64,000 nucleotides of DNA from Steinernema hermaphroditum (Eukaryota; Nematoda; Chromadorea; Rhabditida; Steinernematidae), in the NCBI GenBank assembly GCA_030435675.1, contig CM059623.1, positions 10,132,012 through 10,196,011 on the forward strand. The letters are read 5' to 3'. Below are positions 55,207 to 64,000 of the stretch, piece by piece. The notes beneath the pieces are model-generated. The model ran no database searches and was not told where the DNA came from. It was given only the letters and a program-made list of their open reading frames with translations. The position numbers and the translations under genes were made by a program. Position 1 is the first letter of the stretch, and every line of letters starts with the position of its first letter.

Positions 55207-57851
55207 TTACATGTTCTTTGGCTGCATGTCCGCAGGCAACTCTTTGGCAAATTCGACTGCCTGCTGAAGGATGAGTTTTCCCCTCAGGAAAACCTCCTTG
55301 AGTCGAGCTTCTCCGACGCTATCTGGCAAGTCCAGGTTGCTGGTGACGACAGAAGGGACGACACAGGAATAGTTCATGCTTTGGTAGATGAAGTTGGCCT
55401 TGTAGCAGCGAACAACCTAAGGCGGTTTCCACAACCCACACACGTAGACGTCAGACATACCTGATCAAAGCCGAAATTGATGCGCCTTCCCATCTTGGCC
55501 ATCTCGTCGCCAAGCGTATCATAATAGAACCGAAGCACTTCGTACTGACATTGGCGCTGCAGATAGGCCTTCACACAGATCGACAGCACCACGGCAATAT
55601 CAGTAGTCAAACACCCTTAAAACAAAGGAGTAATATGGAAAACGTACAACGTGCTCAGGGTTAGGCAGGCAGTTACCTGGACTCCATGGACACCCTAAAT
55701 TCCTACCTGCATGTGCCATTTGCCAGTCGATGTAGGCGGCCACCTTGTTCGAGATCGATCCGTCCGGATTGAGATCCCAGAGGATGTTGTTGATCCAGGT
55801 GTCGCCGTGGCACATGACTACGGGCAGTCCTTCGCGGATGTAGGCGTCTTTGAGGGTGTGACGCCATACTTTCACGTTGGACATATAGGGAAGGAGACCG
55901 TCCACTACTTCTCCGAACGTTTCTGAAAATATGGGACGGGAATAATTGGACAAACCGCTAATGTAGGCATTTTGCTTGAGGCTTAATAACATTTAGATTC
56001 TTTGTGTTCAAAAACTGCAAATGAAGATCCCTCAAATCTAAGAAATTTAAGCATGATGTGCTTATAGCGAATGCTTATGCTTAAACCCATCTGAACGTTT
56101 CTCCTCAACCTTCTCATGGCTTCTAGGCATCAGAGAACATCCGAAATCTACACAGTCCTTCAATCAGATGTTCCTTGCGATACGTTCCCCGACTCTCGGG
56201 GCACCTCGGGCCATCAACTTTCAGCTATCTCCATGATAGAGCCACGCATCAACTGCTTCTTATTCAATGGCTATTCTATGTGCCTTGACTTTAACGATTC
56301 TACGCAAAGCATTTATTTCCACCTGCACCATACTCGACTGTTCCCTTTCCTGTGCCCACGCATTATTTATTAAAGCAGTTAGAGCTGAAAACGCGACCTG
56401 CAACTTACCTAGATCATAATCCTTGAGTTTTTGGAAAATGTCTAGCTTAAATTCATAGTCAGTAGTGTCATTTAAAACGGTCATAGGGTACCGGTCAACC
56501 CAGCTTTTGTCTTCCGCGCACAGAAAGTGCGCTTGGAAGTGAGCCAAGTCTTTAGCGATCGCGAAAATCTGGTGTCGATTGAGTCCGTCGACCATGTCGG
56601 CGGTCTCGGCGCGGCCGACGAGACTCTCGAGCAGAACGACGCCGGTGCCTCCGGGGACGGAGGGCGAGAAGGGGATTGAGTAGAAGACGTGCGGGATGGG
56701 AATGATTTCTGAAAGATGGGGGAAGTCGTTGAAGAACTGGCATTCCCGGTTGTGGTAGCGGTAGGCGAAACAGTCGTCCTTCTAAAGATCATGTTGGTGC
56801 TAAAAGAACGGCACTCAATCTTACAAAGCCTTCCCCGCCGGACTGCATCTCCTGAAGGGCGCCGCCTGGGATCTTCACGATCACTTGGAAGCTGCTTCCG
56901 TCGGCCAGGCAGATGGTGCAGTTGAAGACGTTCGAAACCATTCCTTTGCCGACGCCGATGTCCTTCGAGATGATCTAAACCGTGTCCGTTTGTCCCTCTC
57001 GTCATCAGACGTCATCTGTTTTCGCCCCTTTGTTTCATTAACATTCATGGAGTACTTTCCCTATTTTGGATTTTCCCCATGTGCCAACGACGCCGATTTG
57101 AGAGAGTCGTAAATAAAAGTGCTCGAAAGTGGAGTATTTACGAAAGATATGCTAAAAATACGGCTGACGTTTAGTGTCGCCGGTAGCAGGATGTGCGTCT
57201 ACAGCACTGGTTTGTGGAAAAAAGGCGTTTGTCGGCAAGAAATGCAAAAAAAACAATCCCTCGTATAATGACTGGCGCTACGTCACAGGAAACCGTCCCC
57301 TATATTGCGTGTAAATAAGCCCATTGTGAAGTCCGTCTAGAGAATGTTGCAGAAAATTCTACAGACTAACCAGTAGTAAGTTCAAAAGTTATTCTGCATC
57401 AGGACTTCTTGGCCTTCTGTGTTTACCAGCGACAGGGAGCCAATTATATCGGCCTTTGTTTATGCTGGCATCTGTGCGTCAGTAATTATGTTGTGATATT
57501 TTTGTGGTACCTTAAAATATCGGTTTTAATCAACAATCATTCCCTCATGCGGAGAAGTAAATTGTTCATGAGATGCGTCATAATCTAATCACTTCTTTGG
57601 ATGTACATTCATACCCTCATCGTGAATATATCCGCTCCCTGAGCGCCTCATTTCGCAATCCCCTCTCATTCTACACGATGACTAATGCTGTTTTCGCAAT
57701 TCCAGAACCCTCACAAACACTTTCGTTAAGTTCGGAAATGTACCTGAGTCACATGCTGCTCCTGAAGAATGCGCTGGTACTTGGAGTCGTACCACTTGAG
57801 GCGCTCCAGCAGCCACGACTCGGTGAAGACCGAAGAGCAGATGGTGGTCAT
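55207..57851 (-). CDS. CHK kinase-like protein (DUF1679/EcKL family), second gene
   Basis: Exons 57851-57744, 56974-56825, 56781-56409, 55922-55707, 55615-55461 and 55416-55207 give 403 residues. It has the same family layout as 41118-42642: first exon (MTTICSSVFTESWLLERL), then IGVGKGMVSNVFNCTI, VIVKIPG, VVLLESL, MCHGDTWINNILW (His249, Asp251, Asn256) and AAYIDWQ (Asp276), so the catalytic residues are intact. Intron 1 is 769 bp, unusually long here. Intron 4 (55616-55706) ends in TTTTAAG. The two CHK genes share intron phases at several positions, supporting common origin. Substrate unknown. Confidence 0.86.
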
Positions 57852-60800
57852 TGTCGAGTTGCAAATCTGAATGGCAAAACAGGATTGTTGGCGCAAACAA
57901 ACGACTCGAAAGGAAACAACTCGGCAAGTGGAACGACGCCTGAAGGGGCGCCGGGCAGAAAGTCGCGAAGATGAGGCTGTGAGGCCACCGCGCACGGATC
58001 GATGGAGAGGAGGGAGGAGGCAAGAAGCACAAAAACGGAAAACAAAGCACACACCCAAACGCACCCAAATGTACCGAGTGAGTGAGCCGGTGGGGTGGAG
58101 GCCGAGGGGTTGGCCGCGCAATGTGATAAGGGGAAACGGAAACGATCACGTGCTTGACCAGGCACTTGGCGCCGATGTCTTGGCGGCCCGGAAGAGAATC
58201 GTCCATTTACACATATATGTGCTTGAGGCACTTAAACGCTTCCAAAAGGGGAACGGAACATATTGGACAACAGGGAAACGTTCCCCGTTTGACGTCAGAA
58301 TCTAGACGACTTACGGGTCGATGATAAACACTTCATGTGAATCTATTTAGGCTGCACACTTGTTTTGAAGGAAAAGAGAAAATTGGAAATGACGTTTCCA
58401 AGAGGGGTTAGGGTGCCTGTGAACGAGACCAGACGGTTCTGGATGGCAATTATGTTTTCTCAATTATCTGCAGAATTCAGAGCTGTGTTGACTGCTTATG
58501 GAGTTGGAGAGCAGTGGTACCAGGGATATATTGATAGGTGAGCTCCTGCTGCTGATGTGAGCGTTGTGAGTACGTTTAACGTACTTTTAAAAACAGACAT
58601 TTTCAATTATTTCCAACCCCATAAAGTGAAAGAATAAGACAGGACATTAACAAAAGTGTTACCACAAAAACTTATGGAAGGAAACTGCTACAGAGTCCTG
58701 AATCACCTTCGTCTCAAAGATCTACCCTAACATGTTTTCGTTCCAAGACAACTACTGTTGTTGTGACGCTTAATAAACTGCTGTAGGACTTCAATGTGTC
58801 AGGCTGATTTGTCAATGAAACATCAAATAGTGCAGGAATCCAGATTATGAGAGACTTCAGTTTTTGTGCCAGAGTGAACCTGTTAGAACAAAGAGCTGTA
58901 ATCTCAAGGGTACTCTTGAGAAATAGCACCGAGCGCATGCTCAGATCAAATCAGATACCTCTCAGTTCCCACGCACCCATCACGTGCTTATTAGCCGTGG
59001 TCATTCGGAGATAAGCGCCCTTCGAACAAACATTAGCTGTTCTCTGTCACATGACCACTTAGTCAAATAACAACCTATCTCGACTTGGATTGGACATAAT
59101 CACTTCGAAATGAGGTTTTGCGAAAACATGATTAAATGTCCTCTTGGGAATAGGCACAGAAATCATATTGCATACATGGTTGTTTGTGTCCTAGCTGGCT
59201 GCAAAGAACGCCATGACGCATCCGCATTGACGGCTTATCGGGTCGTCTCTGCAAGTGACCGATGACGCAAGTGATTCAGCTGCAAATGGAGTGTTTTGGG
59301 GATGATGAATGGAATGGAAAAGAAGAGTTATTAGAGAGACTCTTGAAGAAGGCGAAAACAACGTCTGGAGCATGTGGTCGCACTCATCAGTGGGAGTAAA
59401 TCCCTTGAAGAGAGCGAAAAAAGAGGGACACTATAATCGGCAACGAACAAGGCGATGAGTCTTGGCTCTTAGTGGAAGGCTTTGACTCTCACCTTAATTG
59501 ATTTGGACAACCACTTCCATAAACAACCCTAATGACACGTTCCGAAGCGACTAGAGACAGTGATCCTTGGTGGCGCGGAGGAGAGATGCCACGGGGCCTC
59601 TTAGACTCGTTAGATAGAAATAGTGAAATTAGTGGTGGTTAGAGGAAAGATTCTTGTACTTGCATATAGAATATGTCCCAATGGGAACCGTATTTTGCCG
59701 ATTCTCTACAAATAGTGTTGTGTTTGAGACGTTTCGCAGAATACATCTTTCGACAGGGCAGGTTCGACATGAATACAATTCATGTTTACTAGGTGATAAA
59801 ACCGAAAGACTTCGAACGATTTCGTCAACAATAAGAACGGCGGACACTTTCATATGATTTAAACTCAACTGATAATGGCATTGGAGTGCGAAACGCAGAT
59901 CGAGCTAGGTCTCTGTGGCCTGGTAGATACTGTAGTGAGCAGTCACCCAAACACCTCACCGCCTCCTCTATCAAAATTCACTGCCTAAAAATTGCATCGT
60001 GTAGTCTGCTCTCCGAAAGCTCGAAATTGTGTTTAGTTTTGTCTTTTCGACGTTTCGCAGAACACACGAATGCAATTTCATGTTGGTTAGGTGATAAATT
60101 CGAAAGATGTCGGTATGCAAGTGCACTGAAAGCTCGAAATTGTTCTGCAAGGAAGCTGGACACCTTTTTCGGGTCTTCGTGCAACAAGGACTGGGAATTG
60201 GTGCACGTAATGCAGGTTCCGAGTCTACTTTATAACGCTGAAAAGACAGAAAACTCGCATCTCAAAACATCGCGGAGTTCACATCGATCAGAAAATAGTG
60301 AAGTGCGCACGCCCAAATTACAACAAGGGTAGAAAACGCGCGATCCATCAGTTTGTTTCAATCAAATCAACTAAGAAAAAAAGCAAAATCTTCAGTATAC
60401 GTAAAAATACGAACTAGGTGGGCACTTGTCCATTCGGGGACAAACTGAAATGTGTCCAAAATAGGCCCTTGGGATTTGAGATGAGAACCTAATCACGCAC
60501 TTCAAGAGAAACTTGTGGAAGAGATCAAGCAACGCAGAACTTGTTTGAAGAGATGCACATAGGATGGTAATTCATGTTCTGCAAAGAGTGTTTTCACAAC
60601 TGCTTGTTTCCATATTTAGAACACACGCACATTCCACTCATAGCCCGCGAAAACACTCAAAGTCGCCACGGCGCCTCAAGGCCAGTCGAGACCCGACTTC
60701 TGCGGTCAACAACAGCACGTGGAAGGGGAAAACTGAAATGTACGCCTCGTGCCAAAGCACTTAAATTCTCCCGAGTGCGCGCGCACGCGCGACACACCCA

Positions 60801-61194
60801 TGTGACCGACGACTCTGACACACTTTGTGAAAAACGCGATCGCTGGTCCGTAGGGCGCTTTCCCCGGACTTCCCGTGATAACCAAAGATCACCCGAAAAT
60901 GAATGTTTTTCGTGTTCGTGAATAAGTGTTATCGAAAAAAGACTGCAAAAAGAAGTGGAGTCGACATGGGGGACGGTGACGGTGGTGGAGAGAATAAGTG
61001 GTAGAGGTAGCGCTGTAAATAAAGCAAATGACATTTATAGCGTCATCTTGCCTTGACATATTCCAGAAAGCAAATTTTGTTGACATTGACTAACAGAGCC
61101 ACGTCACATCCAGTTTTTATATTGGAACGACGATTAGGACTGTTTGGTTCACTGACATTTTGACATTTAACAAAACAAAAAAAAAATGAATTTC
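57852..61194. other. 3.3 kb without a supported gene
   Basis: Long frames near 57848-58305 are present on both strands in a GC-rich stretch next to the CHK start and have no family. A related pair of blocks lies near 59730-59830 and 60050-60115 (GACGTTTCGCAGAA... and AGGTGATAAA-NN-CGAAAGA). No RNA genes noticed. Confidence 0.45.
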
Positions 61195-61469
61195 CGGCTC
61201 TGTCCAACAATTGTGCACATTATGAATTTCGTGTGCACATAATTAATTTCACAAGAAGGTAAAGTTAGGATTCAGGCTGCGGCCGGACCGCAGACGAGCT
61301 CTGTATTCACTTTTTGGAACGAGCTAACATCCACGCTTCGCCTAGGCAAACCCCGGCTTGGCTTAGGCTCCGGCTTAGAATGGATTTATCAAGACTACAG
61401 GGCTCGCTCACACGAAATTAATTCTGTGCACACGAAATTTATAATGTGCACAATTCTTGGACAGAGCCG
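61195..61469. mobile_element. 275-bp MITE with CGGCTCTGTCCAA ends
   Basis: Ends CGGCTCTGTCCAACAATTGT and its near-complement ACAATTCTTGGACAGAGCCG are flanked by AATTTC on both sides (61189-61194 and 61470-61475), a likely target duplication. A second inverted block, TTTCGTGTGCAC...GTGCACACGAAATTT, extends the arms to about 65 bp. The interior carries AGGCAAACCCCGGCTTGGCT then TAGGCTCCGGCTTA, the reverse complement of a block in the element at 50506-50925. Confidence 0.75.
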
Positions 61470-61876
61470 AATTTCCTCATGTTATTGACAAAACCAACAT
61501 TGGCGCGAAGAGTTCACATTTTTTGCCAGATGGAATTGGATTTTAAACAGTGAAACACAAGGTGCCACATGAGTTTGTGTATGTTCGCGCCTAACCCAAT
61601 ATACTATCAAATATATCGAAAACAGCAATGAGTAATATTTGTTGAAATTTTCGCAAGACCAAAAGTAAACATCTCTCACGTGGTGGACCTTCTAACTGCA
61701 AAGTAAATATTGAATGTCGAACATCGCTTTCAGATGGTGCATCTCCACAGCCACTGATCCTAATCGAGTCCGAAATGCGAAGCTAGTCCAAGCCCGAGCC
61801 CAAAGAACACAAAGAGAGAAGATGAGATGAGATATACGGGATTGAGTAACCGAAAATTGCGGTGTTAAAAAGTGAA

Positions 61877-62001
61877 GTTGCCAAATACCTTGCTACCTTA
61901 AGTGTGTTTTTTTTTTTGCGTCTTGTGAGGTGTATTCGACTTTTTACGTGAAATACCATAAAGACGTATATTTCACTCAAGGTAGCAAGGTATTTGACAA
62001 C
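61877..62001. repeat. Small foldback element
   Basis: GTTGCCAAATACCTTGCTAC then CTTAAG (61877-61902) and its near-complement CTCAAGGTAGCAAGGTATTT then GACAAC (61976-62001) flank about 70 bp that includes a T11 run. No clear target duplication. Confidence 0.7.
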
Positions 62002-62517
62002 CGTTTAAATTCAAAGGATCGAAAAAAGTTTTAGTCCACTTGTCTTATTCTGAGCGATATAATTGCCATCTATGAGCGAGTACAGTTGGCAGCAAAAGAG
62101 AGCTAAGAGAATGCTACATGGAGGACAGACCAGAATCTTTCAGCTCAAAACAGAGAGCCATTGCAAAGGTCGACTGGAAAAGATACGATGAATTCACCTA
62201 TGCACTTGCCTGAAGTCCGTCAAGATACCTTTACATGACAGCACTGTACCCTTCCTCTGAACTTTCCTATATGTTGTGCTTCGGTCGGCAGAGTACTGGT
62301 TAGATTCAGCATTCCAAACGGCATGCTTGCAACCACATTCAATAATAGTCACATAGCGACTTTGCAAAAAGTTCAGTTTAACACGAAACACTGTTTTTCT
62401 CTTGCAAATTAATCAGCTCTCGAGAACAAAAAACGTTTGGTTATTGTGTATTAGCGTTACACAACGTTGGGAAAAAAGCGCATGTCTCCGGAAAAGTTTC
62501 ACTCGTATCGCAATTGG

Positions 62518-62599
62518 GAGCGTCCTAAGTTAGGACGCTCGCCAAGGTATCCAGGGTGTAATACAGGGTATCCAGATCTGTTATCTGGATACCCTGTAT
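62518..62599. repeat. Two adjacent perfect hairpins
   Basis: 62518-62540 is GAGCGTCCTAAGTTAGGACG then CTC, an 11-bp stem with a one-base centre. 62561-62599 has ATACAGGGTATCCAGAT, a five-base loop and its exact complement, a 17-bp stem. No poly-T follows either, so they are not simple terminators; they may be transposon remnants or fold in RNA. Confidence 0.7.
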
Positions 62600-62721
62600 C
62601 GCTGCAGATTTCAGTACTTCCATTTAGCCATTTGTCATCTTTGCATTTCAACAATTACGCATTTTCGAATCGGAAGAACTGTGCAAACGTAAAATTTAAA
62701 AACAAAATAAACTGTTTCCAG

Positions 62722-62795
62722 TGGGATTCGAACCCGGAACCAAGATATTTTGTTTTGAAGTGTTACCCCTCGACCACCCCTACACTGCAAAGGCA
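62722..62795 (-). repeat. tRNA-like (SINE-derived) fragment
   Basis: The minus strand has GGTGGTCGAGGGGTAA (A-box-like) and GGTTCCGGGTTCGAATCCC (B box and T arm). The anticodon stem does not pair (TTCAAAACAAAATATCTTGG) and the T stem has two mismatches, so it is a tRNA-derived relic and not a working tRNA gene. Confidence 0.5.
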
Positions 62796-62894
62796 CCTAT
62801 ATCGGAACTACATAACACACTCAAATGCTGATCGAAGCACTGTGCTTGGGTCCCGCAGCGATAATCTGCTGCTTGAATCGCCACTTACGATTTG

Positions 62895-63035
62895 CTACTT
62901 ACGAATTTTTTGGACAAATTCGTAAGTCGTAAGTCGTAAGTAAAATTCTGAGTTCGTAAGCCGTAAGTCGTAATCGTAAGTGCCCAAAAACCCCGTAAGT
63001 CGTAAGTCGTAATTACGAAATTCGTAATTACGCAC
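62895..63035. repeat. GTAAGTC heptamer repeat array
   Basis: CGTAAGT/GTAAGTC units occur in irregular tandem (AATTCGTAAGTCGTAAGTCG and similar) with short interruptions, mixed with inverted TTACGAATT and AATTCGTAATTACG. It ends 16 bp before the CHK relic. Confidence 0.75.
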
Positions 63036-63050
63036 ATCCCTGGTCCTAAC

Positions 63051-64000
63051 CATGTCCGCGCCCATTGGAACCAGCACCTTCACGGAGGACTGGCTTCTTG
63101 CCACCCTCAAACAGGCGGATTCCCGTTTTTCCAGCGTTTTTGAAGTCAAAAGCGTCAAAGAGGTGAGTCAACTCCGCTCAGGAGAGTATCGATCGATTTT
63201 CAGGTAAGAGGTGGCAAAGGGTTCGCCTCGAAGGTGTATCTCTGTAATGTCGGCTACGAAGACGTTGTTCTCAAGGTGCCGGAAATGGGAAAACTCAACA
63301 AAGTCGCTTCACACGATGTGAAGTCAGAAGAGACTCATCTGATTGTTTCTATGCACAACAGAGAATACAACTTTTACGAAGAGTTTGGTCACTTGAACCT
63401 CATTCGAACACCAAAGGTGTTCAAGATGCAGAAGTTCTCACTTAGCTAGCAGGGGTACCTTCTCATGGAAAGCCTTGCTAGGAAAAGCAGTCTTGGAGAA
63501 TTCGTCCAAGGCTGCAACAAGTACAAAATGATTCCAGCTGTCTTCGTCCGTGGAAATCTGTGGACAAACAACATATTCACAAATCTCAACAAAGACGGCT
63601 CGATCGGGAACAAAGAAGTCATCGATTGGTAGTTATCCCATTCACTTGGGTTGATGGATCTATTTACCCCACAAACGGCATTCCTTCAGGTTGTCTCACA
63701 TACGGTATCGCCGAAGTTCTTGTGCTTTGCACGGACTCCGACGTTCGACGTCAGATCACAGACGAACTCCTCAGAGAATACTATGAAACTTTGAAAAATG
63801 AACTCAATGGCAACATTGTGTTCACTTTAGAACAGGTACCGGAACTTCCTAGCCACTTTCTACAGCATATTCTATTCCAGATGACAAAGCTCTACCTTCT
63901 TCGCTCAGTGATTCAACCTCATGTTCGCTGTGATCTCTCAGTCGATGATGAACGCTCACCTCATCGAACCTGTTTAGGAGGCCCAAAACGCGAAGTTCTT
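63051..64000 (+). pseudogene. Decaying CHK kinase-like gene, runs off the window
   Basis: The start MSAPIGTSTFTEDWLLATL and VRGGKGFASKVYLCNVGY with VVLKVPEMG are clearly CHK, with an intron at 63163-63204. A TAG at 63448 interrupts SLS*QGYLLMESL (unless a 36-bp intron is used). About 80 residues are missing before PAVFVRGNLWTNNIF, where the catalytic HGD of the intact genes has become RGN. The VIDW end and the following GCLTYGIAEVLVLC exon are out of phase. The last exon (MTKLYLLRS) continues to the edge. The Gly-rich loop and several exons still read well, so loss seems recent. Confidence 0.75.

Noticed and set aside
57726..58305. Long frames on both strands upstream of the second CHK gene
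   Set aside because: The true first CHK exon (57744-57851) explains part of it; the rest is GC-rich shadow frame with no family.
62722..62795. Functional tRNA gene
   Set aside because: The T arm has a consensus loop but mismatched stem, and the anticodon stem does not pair.
1..64000. CRISPR arrays, bacterial operons, phage or plasmid features
   Set aside because: Intron-rich eukaryotic genes throughout; no evenly spaced direct repeats with unique spacers and no ribosome-binding-site-led gene strings.

Overview
The window looks like nuclear DNA of a nematode, most likely an entomopathogenic Steinernema or close relative. The protein-coding genes are split by many very short introns (mostly 42-60 bp). 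They include close matches to nematode proteins: an EAT-4-type vesicular glutamate transporter, ECH-6, DHRS-4 and INTS-11. Several gene families here are, as far as I know, typical of nematodes or expanded in Steinernema: fatty-acid/retinol-binding (FAR) secreted proteins, CHK-type kinase-like proteins (DUF1679), a DUF229 protein, F-box-like proteins beginning MD-x-V-x-F, and many small secreted peptides. The genus is an inference from family content; I could not run a search.

Layout. 0-3.7 kb: start of a secreted protein running off the left edge, an RTE-type retrotransposon 3' end, a foldback element lying against a broken GPDG-repeat gene, and an F-box-like gene. 5.9-11.2 kb: two-exon F-box-like gene, ints-11 (minus, nine exons), ech-6 (plus, five exons). 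11.4-17.9 kb: a compact block of secreted-protein genes (one acidic secreted protein, three members of a small YP-rich peptide family, a 62-residue peptide, one FAR gene) with dhrs-4 and a RING-TM gene among them. 19.1-25.2 kb: a secreted 182-residue protein, a second RING-TM gene, another F-box-like gene, decayed retroelement pieces and a four-exon FAR gene. 25.5-28.3 kb: eat-4. 28.3-34.5 kb: 6.3 kb with no convincing gene upstream of eat-4.

34.5-39.2 kb: one truncated and two intact FAR genes with a Harbinger-like MITE between them. 40.2-42.6 kb: a small two-TM protein and a seven-exon CHK gene. 43-46 kb: repeats, including a Tc1/mariner-like MITE and a foldback element. 46.7-49.9 kb: an eight-exon DUF229 gene with an in-frame TGA that may be a 30-bp intron. 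50-51 kb: tRNA-derived repeat, 63-bp tandem repeat and an inverted-repeat element. 51.7-54.5 kb: three small secreted peptides, two sharing a cysteine signature. 55.2-57.9 kb: a second CHK gene. 58-63 kb: gene-poor, with MITEs, hairpins and heptamer repeats. 63.05 kb to the end: a decaying CHK copy that runs off the window.

There is no operon-like array. Housekeeping genes (ints-11, ech-6, dhrs-4), a neuronal gene (eat-4) and fast-evolving secreted families are interspersed, and many secreted genes have a clear TATA box 45-75 bp before the ATG. Splice junctions were read by eye and checked for frame and family alignment. The most unusual points are a 231-bp tract of perfect identity joining two peptide genes 4.8 kb apart, a recurring A at the -3 position of 3' splice sites, and the DUF229 in-frame stop.
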